A stretch of 64,000 nucleotides of DNA from Desmonostoc muscorum LEGE 12446 (GTDB lineage Bacteria > Cyanobacteriota > Cyanobacteriia > Cyanobacteriales > Nostocaceae), in assembly GCF_015207005.2 (NCBI RefSeq), contig NZ_JADEXS020000001.1:1550001-1614000 (forward strand), in the 5' to 3' direction. Both the position numbers and the translations under genes were made by a program. Under the pieces are notes generated by a model. The model saw only the letters and a list, made by a program, of their open reading frames with translations, had not been told where the DNA came from and did not search any database. How positions within the stretch are numbered: the stretch's first letter is position 1; each line of letters begins with the position of its first letter. Shown here piece by piece: positions 9,757-18,490 of the stretch.

Positions 9757-9865
9757 ACGATATAATCATTCTAGGAACAGGCAGTCAAATGGGTGTTGTA
9801 ACCATGAAAGCCGATGCAAAAGCTGTTCGCGGAAACAGTGCCCAAGGGGTTGATTTTAATGAGTA

Positions 9866-10087
9866 ATGATAAATCGATACAGTATGATTATTCAATGGTC
9901 TGATGAAGATCAACTTTTTCTAGTCACTATTCCAGAATTTGGCGATCGCGTTATTATGCCCTGCACTCACGGCAAAACTCGTGAAGAAGCTATTCGTAAT
10001 GGCGAAGAAGTAATTGAAATGTACTTGGAAGCTTGGCAAGTAGAAGGTGAATCTATCCCAGAAGCCAACACGCTACAAATTGCCTGA
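9866..10087 (+). CDS. HicB-like antitoxin-fold protein (solitary)
   Basis: 73 aa. The partial RNase-H-like HicB fold is visible: YSMIIQWSDEDQLFLVTIPEFG, then the THGKTREEAIRNGEEVIEMYLEAW helix, typical of single-domain HicB/UPF0150 proteins. No HicA follows directly; the next 240 bp hold only a weak, unassignable reading frame. It may be an orphan antitoxin or have lost its toxin. Start ATG 9866. Confidence 0.75.
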   Translation: MINRYSMIIQWSDEDQLFLVTIPEFGDRVIMPCTHGKTREEAIRNGEEVIEMYLEAWQVEGESIPEANTLQIA

Positions 10088-10331
10088 TTATTATTCCGAA
10101 ATATTTGAATTGGCAAAGGAAATGTTTACTGCTTATAGGTTCTGTCTCTGGCAAATCCAAGAATTCACTGAGAGTAAGAATTTTAGCAGGGGTTTGTACC
10201 ATTTAAGGTTTCCTTACAGAGGTAGGTTGTACTACTGCTATTTGTTATTCTCCAGATGGATAAATCAGTCATAATTGAGAACAGCTAGTTACGCTTGTTA
10301 GCATAATTTCAACAAATAGCTCCATAAGTGT

Positions 10332-10535
10332 ATGAAAATTAGAGCAATCATTCATTCAGCAGAAGAAGGTGGCTATTGGGCAGAGGTTCCCGCACTTCCC
10401 GGTTGCATTACTGAAGGTGACACTATGGAAGAGATTGTGGCTAATTTGAAGGATGCCATTGAAGGTTGGCTCGAGGTTGCTAACGGTTGCCATACGGCTG
10501 AGTCAACAGATAAAGTTGTCGAAATTGCAGTATAG
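10332..10535 (+). CDS. hicB: HicB-family antitoxin
   Basis: 67 aa, starting at ATG 10332. It carries the compact HicB fold with the hallmark GGYWAEVPALPGCITEGDT and the following helix MEEIVANLKDAIEGWLE. It lacks a C-terminal DNA-binding domain, as short HicB proteins do. The HicA toxin follows after 84 bp, giving the antitoxin-first order. It is presumed to bind and neutralise HicA, an mRNA interferase. Confidence 0.88.
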   Translation: MKIRAIIHSAEEGGYWAEVPALPGCITEGDTMEEIVANLKDAIEGWLEVANGCHTAESTDKVVEIAV

Positions 10536-10619
10536 TGGCAATTTTGGATTTGAGATTTTTGACTTTCGATTAAAAGTATTTATGGGTAGGCTGTTTCAAG
10601 AAGCCTATCGAAATTTACT

Positions 10620-10826
10620 ATGAAATCCATTTCTGGCAAGCGACTATGCAAGATTATTGAGCGAAAAGGTTGGATATTGCAAAGAGTTACTGGCAGTCAC
10701 CACATCTACCAGAAGCCCGGAGTTAACCAAATATCGATTCCTGTTCATCGCGATCGAGATTTGAAACTTGGAACCTTGAAAGCTTTGATGAAAATAGCCC
10801 AGCTATCTGAGGAAGATTTGAGTTGA
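10620..10826 (+). CDS. hicA: HicA-family mRNA interferase toxin
   Basis: 68 aa. It has the small dsRBD-like HicA fold: SGKRLCKIIERKGWILQRVTGSHHIYQKPG, with the catalytic His in the GSHH motif, followed by SIPVHRDRDLKLGTLKALMK. It cleaves mRNA when released from HicB. It pairs with the HicB gene 84 bp upstream. The spacing is longer than in most hicAB operons, leaving room for a separate promoter. Confidence 0.9.
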   Translation: MKSISGKRLCKIIERKGWILQRVTGSHHIYQKPGVNQISIPVHRDRDLKLGTLKALMKIAQLSEEDLS

Positions 10827-10889
10827 CTGTGGAACACTCACAAGAATTCATTCTTTGACAACACTGGGGAAAAACTCTCTGCTCAAGCC

Positions 10890-11699
10890 TTACACCCTTT
10901 GTTCAGTAACTAATGTCAGACTAACCCATTCGCCTTTGTCGTTATAGCTGCGAATCATCCGTCGGCGGAGGTTTGGCTGGATTAACCAACCGGCTTCTAA
11001 AAATAAAGGTTGACGTAATTGCACTTTTAGTGGTGAAGTTGCAGAACCGCCATCAGGTAGTAGTAATACTTGTATCTGCTTTTCGGGATTTTCGTCAAAG
11101 AGAATGATGGAACCTTTGATGGTAGCAGTTGAAGTAATTGTGCGTTCTGCAAAAGAAGTAGTTTGAATTAATCGCCCAGCGTTATCTAATTGTAATTTTA
11201 GAGTTGTAGAGTAAATATCAGGCGATCGCAAATCTCGATATATTGTCACTGCTTGACCTTGCCATTCTCCTAACAAGTCATCTAACTGCAAAGGTGGGCG
11301 TTCTGCTGCTGGGGTTCCAGCTAGATGTTCTCGAATTAGGACTAGTCCACTTAGATTAGCTGTCTTATCAAACAGTTGCACCAGACGTAAGCGGCGATTT
11401 TCATGAACAAAAGCAAGTTCTCCACCAAATTCGGAAAATGGCCCTATTTGAATTAAACCTTCAGAAAATGAACCATTTTCAAAAAACAGCAGACCCCCTC
11501 CCACAGAACTAAATTCTCTGATTACGTCATCTTGTCCCGAACGGCTCAAAATTAGGCGCACTCTCTGTTTATTGTCCAAATGTTCTAGAGAAAGACGGCT
11601 GGGAGTATCGTTGACAAGTGTGCCTTGGGGAGAAAAATTAGTGAATGAACCTTCCCAAACACCAAGATTTTGCAGAAAACATTCCCATTGTGATTTCAT
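10890..11699 (-). CDS. DUF3598 family protein
   Basis: 269 aa. Two lipocalin/beta-barrel-like halves begin with W-x-x-F-x-x-N-x-G-x-W-x-G-x-F (WECFLQNLGVWEGSFTNF) and again with LLGEWQGQAVTIYRDL. This matches the cyanobacterial DUF3598 family, related to calycin-fold proteins such as the CpcS-type chromophore lyases. No function is established. It lies 18 bp downstream of ftsX on the same strand and is probably cotranscribed. Confidence 0.7.
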   Translation of the reverse strand: MKSQWECFLQNLGVWEGSFTNFSPQGTLVNDTPSRLSLEHLDNKQRVRLILSRSGQDDVIREFSSVGGGLLFFENGSFSEGLIQIGPFSEFGGELAFVHENRRLRLVQLFDKTANLSGLVLIREHLAGTPAAERPPLQLDDLLGEWQGQAVTIYRDLRSPDIYSTTLKLQLDNAGRLIQTTSFAERTITSTATIKGSIILFDENPEKQIQVLLLPDGGSATSPLKVQLRQPLFLEAGWLIQPNLRRRMIRSYNDKGEWVSLTLVTEQRV

Positions 11700-11717
11700 A
11701 GTGATTTTGTTATTTGA

Positions 11718-12620
11718 CTATCCTTTAGCAAAACGTCTAACAGCAAATAAGCTTCCCATTAATCCTACCGCGGCACCGAAGCTCAAGAGAATTAGGGGCA
11801 ATAATAAAATTTGGGCTGAAGTGAGCTGTACTCCGTTGGTGATTACTTGGATAAACTCAGGTTGATTGGTTAGCAATTTACCGAGGAACTGTTGAATCAA
11901 AGAAATAAAACTCCAAGCGATCGCACCACCGACTAAACCAAAAGTAATTCCTTGTAAAATGAAGGGCAGGTAAATCCAAACAGATGTTGCTCCCACGAGT
12001 TGCATAATTTCAATTTCCTGGCGTCGCGCCATGACAATTAGGCGAATTGTGGTAGTGGTCACGGCGATCGCTGTTACAGTCAAAATAATCGTAATTGTTA
12101 AAGTAACCCAATTCAAACCCCGGTGCAATTGAGCAATGCGTTTGACTGCTTCATCGATATACTGCACCGTATCCACTCCCCGTAACTTAGCCAACTGGGT
12201 TGCTAAAGTTGGTACTACTTGAGAATTACGCGCTTTCACCTTTATCTCATCAACCAAAGGATTCTCACCTAGCTGTTGCGTAACACCCTCAATATCCGAA
12301 ATTCTCATTTCCTTGACTAACTTATTCCAAGCTTCCTCTTTGGTAATTGTTTGTATGGCCATTACCTCTGGCATTTTTGCGATCAGTGGTTCAATACTTT
12401 GGGCTTGCATGTCCGGTTCGAGATAAACTGATACTTCTAGCTGGCTACCGAACTGGTAGAGAAGTTTTTCGACTTGCCAAGAAGTTTGCAAACTCAAGCC
12501 GAATAAAAATAACAATACCGTCACAGTGCTAACAGCTGCCCAATTCATCCAACCTCCCCGCACTAAACCAAGGAAAGTTTCTTTGAGCAGATAGTCAAGT
12601 TTCGTGAGAGATTTAAACAC
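11718..12620 (-). CDS. ftsX: FtsX-like cell division ABC-transporter permease
   Basis: 300 aa. A cytoplasmic N-terminus and TM1 (about 24-46) are followed by an extracytoplasmic loop (50-165, SVYLEPDMQAQSIEPLIAKM) and three TM helices at about 174-200, 220-245 and 270-295. This is the FtsX topology. With the ATPase FtsE it controls septal peptidoglycan hydrolases. No ftsE is adjacent, so the partner must be elsewhere. The start is GTG 12620 (FKSLTKLDYLLKE). Confidence 0.88.
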   Translation of the reverse strand: MFKSLTKLDYLLKETFLGLVRGGWMNWAAVSTVTVLLFLFGLSLQTSWQVEKLLYQFGSQLEVSVYLEPDMQAQSIEPLIAKMPEVMAIQTITKEEAWNKLVKEMRISDIEGVTQQLGENPLVDEIKVKARNSQVVPTLATQLAKLRGVDTVQYIDEAVKRIAQLHRGLNWVTLTITIILTVTAIAVTTTTIRLIVMARRQEIEIMQLVGATSVWIYLPFILQGITFGLVGGAIAWSFISLIQQFLGKLLTNQPEFIQVITNGVQLTSAQILLLPLILLSFGAAVGLMGSLFAVRRFAKG

Positions 12621-12635
12621 AAATCACCCCAGTGA

Positions 12636-12797
12636 ATAATTCGTAATTCGTAATTCGTAATTCACGAGTCAGAATTTATAATTGATAACTCAGAATTGGT
12701 GAATTCAGCACTCCCCACTCCCTCATCTCCCTCATCCCCCTCATCCCCCTCATCTCCCTCATCTCTCCACTCCCCATTCCCCACTCCCCACCTTGAT
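12636..12797. repeat. Heptamer and CTCATCCCC minisatellite arrays
   Basis: Three to four ATTCGTA heptamers (12639-12663) and a run of CTCATC(T/C)CC units (12722-12765) flanked by CACTCCCCACTCC units. This is the shared promoter region of divergent ftsX and def. The CTCATCCCC unit is the same one found inside the CobT-like gene at 44911-45045. Confidence 0.85.
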
Positions 12798-12842
12798 AGA
12801 ATTAAGGTAGTAGGAATTTTCACCATTTAGCCATCAAGACTC

Positions 12843-13406
12843 ATGCCTTCTGAAATTGCTGTCGAGAAAAAAAAGTTAAAAAATCCGCCTTTGGAGCTTC
12901 ATTATTTAGGCGATCGCGTGCTGCGTCAAGCTGCAAAGCGGATTTCTAAAGTTGATGACGAACTCCGCAAACTGGTGCGCGAAATGCTGCAAACTATGTA
13001 CAGTAAAGATGGCATCGGTTTGGCTGCACCCCAAGTGGGAATTCACAAACAATTAATTGTCATTGATCTGGAACCAGAAAATGCGGCTAATCCACCTTTG
13101 GTGCTGATTAACCCCACAATTAAACAGGTTAGCCGCGACATCTCTGTTGCCCAAGAAGGATGTTTAAGTATTCCCAATGTATACCTGGATGTAAAGCGCC
13201 CTGAAGTGGTGGAGATTGCCTATAAAGACGAGTCTGGTCGTCCCCAGATATTAAAGGCTAATGACCTCCTGGGACGCTGTATCCAGCACGAAATGGATCA
13301 CCTCAATGGTGTAGTATTTGTAGACCGTGTGGAAAATTCCTTGACTTTGGCCCAGGAGCTATCTAAAAATGGCTTCTCGTATCAAGCGGTGAAACCATTA
13401 GTATAG
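12843..13406 (+). CDS. def: Peptide deformylase
   Basis: 187 aa. It removes the N-formyl group from nascent proteins. The three family motifs are complete: GIGLAAPQVG, EGCLSIPN and HEMDHLNG (metal-binding Cys and two His, catalytic Glu). The N-terminus (SEIAVEKKKLKNPP) is slightly extended, as in other cyanobacterial Def proteins. Start ATG 12843. Confidence 0.96.
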   Translation: MPSEIAVEKKKLKNPPLELHYLGDRVLRQAAKRISKVDDELRKLVREMLQTMYSKDGIGLAAPQVGIHKQLIVIDLEPENAANPPLVLINPTIKQVSRDISVAQEGCLSIPNVYLDVKRPEVVEIAYKDESGRPQILKANDLLGRCIQHEMDHLNGVVFVDRVENSLTLAQELSKNGFSYQAVKPLV

Positions 13407-13416
13407 GGGACTAGTA

Positions 13417-13620
13417 GTGTATTTAACTCCAAAAAGCGGTTTGTTTCTCGGTGGTTGTTGTGTAAGTGCGATCGCAGCTGTAGGTTCGATTTTTGAACTT
13501 GGTTACGGACAACCAGATTTTGGTGTCACAACTACGGCAATTATCCTCGCATTGAGTATTCCACTCACAGGATTATTTTTCTTTGCCGCAGTGAGGGACG
13601 CAAGGGCTAACATGAAATAA
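13417..13620 (+). CDS. Small two-TM conserved protein
   Basis: 67 aa, GTG start at 13417, only 10 bp after the def stop codon, so probably cotranscribed. Hydrophobic segments lie at about residues 8-27 and 38-58, with a short basic tail (RDARANMK). No named domain is recognised. The close spacing to def and the bidirectional hairpin just downstream support it as a real gene. Confidence 0.6.
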   Translation: MYLTPKSGLFLGGCCVSAIAAVGSIFELGYGQPDFGVTTTAIILALSIPLTGLFFFAAVRDARANMK

Positions 13621-13633
13621 GCATCAGGTACAT

Positions 13634-13690
13634 AAAAAAGGTAAATGGATGAACTAAGAATACAAAATTCATCCATTTACCTTTTATTTT
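13634..13690 (+). terminator. Intrinsic terminator after def and the small membrane protein
   Basis: A near-perfect inverted repeat, GGTAAATGGATGAA (13640-13653) with TTCATCCATTTACC (13668-13681), is followed by a T-rich tract (TTTTATTTTT) and preceded by an A tract, so it could work in both directions. Confidence 0.85.
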
Positions 13691-13838
13691 TGTTCTGTAT
13701 CTTCTACTGCCTCTAAGGCTTTGAGCGTCACTAACTCTGCTAGGGTTAACTTTGTAGCCTAGTTAAGACAATTTTTTCTCAGTCAAGGCGATCGTGTTGG
13801 TGACTCGGGCATTGGGCGATCGCTTCTAAAATAGAAGG

Positions 13839-14639
13839 ATGTTATCAACTTCCACTCAACTATTACGACTATCTCAAGGACAACTCAACTTACTCGAAGC
13901 TTGTCCGCGTAAATTCCAACACACCTACCTAGAACAACTCAATTCACCTGCAAATCCCGAACACGAGGAACGCCAAACTCTTGGTAGTCGCTTTCACCTG
14001 CTGATGCAGCAGCGAGAAATGGGTTTACCAATTGATAGTTTCCTGCAAGCAGATGCTCAATTGCAAAGCTGGATGGCTGGTTTTGCTGATGCAGCCCCAG
14101 AAATTTTAATGTCTGCAACTGACAATGAAACTTTCCGCGAAAGCGAACACTATCGGACTCTGCAAGTTCAGGACTATTTGTTGACGGTTGTCTATGATTT
14201 ATTGATTGCAGATAACCAAGAAGCGCAAATTCTCGACTGGAAAACTTATCCCAAACCACCTCATAAACGCAAGTTAGAATCTAACTGGCAAACACGGCTT
14301 TATATGTATGTTTTGGCTGAAACTAGCGCCTATTCGCCAGAAAATATTTCTATGACTTACTGGTTTGTTCAATCTGAAGGCAAGCCGCAAAATATTAAAT
14401 TTAATTACAATACTACTCAACACATAAAAACAGCAAAAAAACTTAATCAACTGTTAAATCAATTAACTAATTGGTTGCAAGATTACCAGAACAACAAGCA
14501 GTTTCCGCAAGTGGCGGAGGGTAGTAAAATCTGTGATTATTGTAACTTTGCCCAGCGGTGCGATCGCACGCAAGTCACAGAAGAACAAGCGAAAGATTCA
14601 ATGCTAAATCTGGACAGCATTCAAGAAATATCACTTTGA
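13839..14639 (+). CDS. PD-(D/E)XK nuclease, RecB/Cas4-like, with 4-Cys Fe-S signature
   Basis: 266 aa. It has the RecB-family core with ILDWKT (the D-x-K active-site strand) near residue 134 and LESNWQTRLYMYVLAE downstream (the QxxxY motif). An N-terminal Cys (LLEACPRKFQHTY) combines with a C-terminal cluster CDYCNFAQRC, the arrangement that binds an iron-sulfur cluster in AddB/Cas4-type exonucleases. It is likely a DNA repair or processing nuclease. No cas genes or CRISPR repeats are in the window, so a Cas4 role is not indicated. Start ATG 13839. Confidence 0.8.
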   Translation: MLSTSTQLLRLSQGQLNLLEACPRKFQHTYLEQLNSPANPEHEERQTLGSRFHLLMQQREMGLPIDSFLQADAQLQSWMAGFADAAPEILMSATDNETFRESEHYRTLQVQDYLLTVVYDLLIADNQEAQILDWKTYPKPPHKRKLESNWQTRLYMYVLAETSAYSPENISMTYWFVQSEGKPQNIKFNYNTTQHIKTAKKLNQLLNQLTNWLQDYQNNKQFPQVAEGSKICDYCNFAQRCDRTQVTEEQAKDSMLNLDSIQEISL

Positions 14640-14776
14640 TTTTTGATGAATATAAGTTCTTGTAAATAAAAATTCAGATAAAACTTTTATTTGTTAACAA
14701 ATACTACGCTCCATGTTACAAATTAAATTATACGTATATACTTAAATTGCAATATCTTGTATATTAAAATTAAGTT

Positions 14777-17584
14777 ATGTTAGCTAGTTCTATTGGATTC
14801 TTCGAGAAGGTGCTAGGGGGAATAATTTTAGCACCAGTTAAAGATAAAATTGGCGATATTATTAAGCAAAGAAATGTAGAGCGTAAGATAGGCGAATGTG
14901 CTGATGTTGCAGGACAACTACTAGACAATTACTTTCAAGGTGAAAAGTTAAGTGAAGGTCAAGTAGAGTTAGTTATTTACGAAGTCCAACAAGCAATCCA
15001 TTTATCAAACATAAATGCGGAACTACTTGCATCAGTATCACTAAAACCAGAAAAACTTTTTGACCATATTTTAGGGAAATATCCTATTCCTCAATCCATA
15101 AGAGAAGAGAAATTAGAGTATCTTTTTGAAATGGCTCTCCAAGTATCGGCAGAAAGACTCTGTGAAGTGGCATTGAGTTTTACTGATTGGGAAAAACAAG
15201 GGTGGAAACGGAATTTTGACGGAATCGACAAGATTTTAGAAAAATTGAACGAAATTATCGATAAGATTGGTAGTGGCGGAGAAAGTGGTGACGAAAAATT
15301 TGAGAATCTATATTACAGATCATATTTACTACGAAAACTTGCAAGGATAGACGCTTCGACATTACGGGCATCTTCGAGTGTTTCTCTAGATTTAACGACA
15401 GTTTTTGTCGAGCCTGATGTTATTAGTATAAGCAAATTATTCCAGGTACAAGAAAATGAAGCTCAAAAAATTGATTGCTTGATTTCCCTCGAAAACGAAA
15501 GACAAAATTTCATATCGCGTGGAGAAAGTGAAGATAAGAGAGTAGCAGCAGAAACATTTATTCCGCAACACAAAAAATGTGCAATTGTAGGTTTGCCAGG
15601 GAGTGGAAAAACGACTCTATTACAACATCTTCTTTTGGTTGCAGCAAACTGTGAGATTTTATTTGGTGAAACCAAAGGCGTAGTACCTGTTCTTATAAAA
15701 ATACGAGAATTAGATCTCAACAACTTACCAGGAGCAGATAAATTGCTACAAGCTGCTGAGGGTAATCAAGTTTTATCTGATAAGTGTCCTGGCTTTTTGG
15801 AACGTCAGCTAGAAATAGGTAGAGTTTTGCTTTTAATTGATGGACTTGATGAAGTAATACCGGAAAAGCGTCAAGCAGTAATGGCATGGATAAGAGCTTT
15901 TGTAGAAATGTATCCTAATTCAAGATATGTAATTTCTTCAAGACCTGCTGGCTATCAATCAGAAGAATTTCAAAAACTAGGCTTCACCGAAGTCACACTT
16001 TGTAACTTTACTTCAGACCAAATTCGTAAATATGTTCAGCGTTGGACAACAGCGATTGAACTATCTGAAAGTAAATCTCAAGAGGAAATTGAGCAAGCTA
16101 GCACTGAAAGTGCTGATGCACTCGTTGACAGTACTGAGAGTAACCCTTATGTTCGAGGAATTGCTGCAAATCCTCTAATGCTATCTACACTTTGCTTGGT
16201 ACAAAAGTATGAAGGTGGCAGATTACCTAATAGAAGAGTAGTTTTGTACCAAAGGTGCGTAGAAGGCTTACTATTTCATTGGGATCAAAAACGAGGACTT
16301 CCAGAAGCTATTTTAGGATTACCACTTCCTCGTAAGATGTTACTTCTGCGTCGCTTAGCTATTGAAATGCAAGTTGAAGGTGTAGCTGAGATTGAAGAAA
16401 GCAAGATTGAGCAGTCTTTTATAAATTCCCTTAATGAAGTTGGCGAAAAAGCAGATGTAAAGCAGATATTAGCAAATATTCGGGATAGAAGCGGATTGTT
16501 AGTAGAACGTAGACCAGGTATTTATGGCTTTTCTCACTTAACATTCCAAGAATATCTAGCTGCACTTTCCATTAAGGAAGGAGACTATAAAGAGGAGGGT
16601 AAAAACTACGATCGCTTTTTTCTCTTTTCTCAGTGGTCGCATTCTCAATGGTCAGAAGTTATAGCTCTTTATGCTGGTGTTGCTTCTAAAGATTCAGTAG
16701 AAAATATTTTAAAAGCACTGATTCAAACGAAGAATCCACAAGCAGTGATATTAGCAGGCAATTGTTTAGCTGCTGCTGAAAATCCTGGATTAGTAATTCA
16801 GAAAGAAGTGATCAATGAACTTTTATCACTGTCTGAAGAACTAGAAGTAGAAGGCTCGAATCCAATATCTTTCACAATATCTGAGATTCTTAATACTCTT
16901 AACGAACAAATCGTAATGAAGCAGGCATTAGCAGCACTCGATAATTTAGAAGTTGTTAACTCTGTAAGTTTCTTACTTAAGAAAAAAGATAATACTTGCA
17001 TAGATAGTGTATTCCAAGCAGGAAAACGGATATTACTAGGAGAGCAGAAACCAGCTAAATGGGATTTTGTTATCTCTTTAATTCTATTAGAAATAGAAGA
17101 CTATAATGCCGCTGATGCTCTTGGAAAACTCGCAGATATAGCAATACAAAAATCTTGTGTAGATAGCAGTTTAGGAGTTTTATATGGGTTTTGGTACATA
17201 GGTTTTTGGAGCTTAAATCGGAGAAAAATAACACAGCTACCTGGAATTTTAAATCTTTTCAACCAGGAATTAGCGCAAGAATATCATATTAATTTGTGTA
17301 AGTTTATTGCCGTAGTAAGTTCAGAAAATATTTTTATGGCATTACTGCAACAAGAACAAGTTGGAGATATATTTTCTGATATTACATATATTTTGGACAA
17401 TAGAAAGTCTGCATCGTTGAAAACTTTGATTAAAAAAATTGCATTTTTAGTAGAACATAGTGATAATAGCCTGAGAGAATACGCGATACAGGCTAGTAAT
17501 AACTTACTTTGGTGTGTATCACAAATAGAAAAGCTTAAGCAATCTTCTGAAAAAACAACCGCTCAAGAAGAACAGAAAAAATAG
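14777..17584 (+). CDS. NACHT-domain STAND NTPase (bacterial NLR-like), candidate defence protein
   Basis: 935 aa. The N-terminal region (1-200) is helical with no recognised catalytic motif. The NACHT NTPase spans about 265-600: Walker A GLPGSGKTTLLQ near residue 275, Walker B VLLLIDGLDEV near 355, a sensor SSRPAGY, and the FSHLTFQEYLAA motif near 585 that is typical of bacterial NACHT proteins. The C-terminal 300 residues are helical repeat-like and probably the sensor. Such proteins act as anti-phage sensors in several bacteria, and are also abundant and often uncharacterised in Nostoc. The gene stands alone in AT-rich sequence. The effector activity, if any, is not evident. Confidence 0.85.
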   Translation: MLASSIGFFEKVLGGIILAPVKDKIGDIIKQRNVERKIGECADVAGQLLDNYFQGEKLSEGQVELVIYEVQQAIHLSNINAELLASVSLKPEKLFDHILGKYPIPQSIREEKLEYLFEMALQVSAERLCEVALSFTDWEKQGWKRNFDGIDKILEKLNEIIDKIGSGGESGDEKFENLYYRSYLLRKLARIDASTLRASSSVSLDLTTVFVEPDVISISKLFQVQENEAQKIDCLISLENERQNFISRGESEDKRVAAETFIPQHKKCAIVGLPGSGKTTLLQHLLLVAANCEILFGETKGVVPVLIKIRELDLNNLPGADKLLQAAEGNQVLSDKCPGFLERQLEIGRVLLLIDGLDEVIPEKRQAVMAWIRAFVEMYPNSRYVISSRPAGYQSEEFQKLGFTEVTLCNFTSDQIRKYVQRWTTAIELSESKSQEEIEQASTESADALVDSTESNPYVRGIAANPLMLSTLCLVQKYEGGRLPNRRVVLYQRCVEGLLFHWDQKRGLPEAILGLPLPRKMLLLRRLAIEMQVEGVAEIEESKIEQSFINSLNEVGEKADVKQILANIRDRSGLLVERRPGIYGFSHLTFQEYLAALSIKEGDYKEEGKNYDRFFLFSQWSHSQWSEVIALYAGVASKDSVENILKALIQTKNPQAVILAGNCLAAAENPGLVIQKEVINELLSLSEELEVEGSNPISFTISEILNTLNEQIVMKQALAALDNLEVVNSVSFLLKKKDNTCIDSVFQAGKRILLGEQKPAKWDFVISLILLEIEDYNAADALGKLADIAIQKSCVDSSLGVLYGFWYIGFWSLNRRKITQLPGILNLFNQELAQEYHINLCKFIAVVSSENIFMALLQQEQVGDIFSDITYILDNRKSASLKTLIKKIAFLVEHSDNSLREYAIQASNNLLWCVSQIEKLKQSSEKTTAQEEQKK

Positions 17585-17844
17585 TGAGGTATTACCTAAA
17601 ATTAATACTGTTCATTTTTTAGTTTCGGACTTTATCAATTCAGGGATGTATAAAATTGATAGATAAAATAAGGTTTTATCAATTGAGTTTGTATAGTATA
17701 TTATATTACTTCTGAATGAAATACACAGATGGGATAGCAGGTCTCTGCTACCTTAAAATAGCCATTATTATACTCAGGTGAAAGTTGGTATATCAATACC
17801 CGGAAAATAGAAAAGATGTATAAAAAACGACAAATTACACGATT

Positions 17845-18486
17845 ATGACAAACTTTGACGAAACTGAAGCAATTTATGTCCGCGAATTAGGAATTGATGA
17901 TATCGCTCCCGTTTATCATTTGGGAGAAGAGTTATTTACCAGCGATTTATATCCTTATTTATACCGCACTTGGGATGAATGGGAAGTAATTGGGCTTTAC
18001 AATACAGATCCAGAGTATTGCCTCGTAGCTGAAAGAGACGGAGAACTAGCAGGCTTTGTTTTGGGAACCATCATTACTAAAGCATCTTGGACTTACGGTT
18101 ATATTTTATGGCTGGGAGTTAGTCCGAAATTTCAGCGTCGGGGAGTAGCAGACAAGTTAGTTGATAAAGTCGTCGCCCGCATGATTGAAGATGGGGCGCG
18201 GTTCATGTTGGTAGATACCGATCCCACCAATGTTTCAGCATTAAAGTTTTTTAATCGCAAAGGTTTTGGTAATATTCGCCAGCATATTTTCTTGTCGATG
18301 AATTTAAGCAAACATGAATATTATGGCAGATTAATTGATTACGAACACCAAAAAGCTGAAAGAGCCGGTTACAGGCGATCGCGTCCAGCAATTCGCGCCC
18401 GTAAACCCGATAGCGCTGCTAATGAAATACTACTTAATCCGCTAGTGAGTGAATCTCAAACCACCGAAGACCAATCTCCAATTTAA
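17845..18486 (+). CDS. GNAT-family N-acetyltransferase
   Basis: 213 aa. The GNAT core is intact: motif A ILWLGVSPKFQRRGVADKLVD (acetyl-CoA pyrophosphate loop R-R-G-V-A) and motif B VSALKFFNRKGFGNIRQHIF. The N-terminal EAIYVRELGIDDIAPVYHLGEELF resembles RimI-type proteins. The C-terminal 40 residues are Arg/Pro-rich and look disordered. The substrate is unknown. Its stop lies 5 bp before the recJ ATG, so the two are likely cotranscribed. Confidence 0.85.
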   Translation: MTNFDETEAIYVRELGIDDIAPVYHLGEELFTSDLYPYLYRTWDEWEVIGLYNTDPEYCLVAERDGELAGFVLGTIITKASWTYGYILWLGVSPKFQRRGVADKLVDKVVARMIEDGARFMLVDTDPTNVSALKFFNRKGFGNIRQHIFLSMNLSKHEYYGRLIDYEHQKAERAGYRRSRPAIRARKPDSAANEILLNPLVSESQTTEDQSPI

Positions 18487-18490
18487 TCAA

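Noticed and set aside
10047..10274. 75-aa open frame after the first HicB-like gene, possible toxin remnant
   Set aside because: Overlaps the HicB-like gene, has no recognisable toxin motif and odd composition; I could not support it as a gene.
13839..14639. Cas4 from a CRISPR system
   Set aside because: No cas1/cas2 neighbours and no CRISPR repeat array in the window; a general RecB-like nuclease is the safer call.
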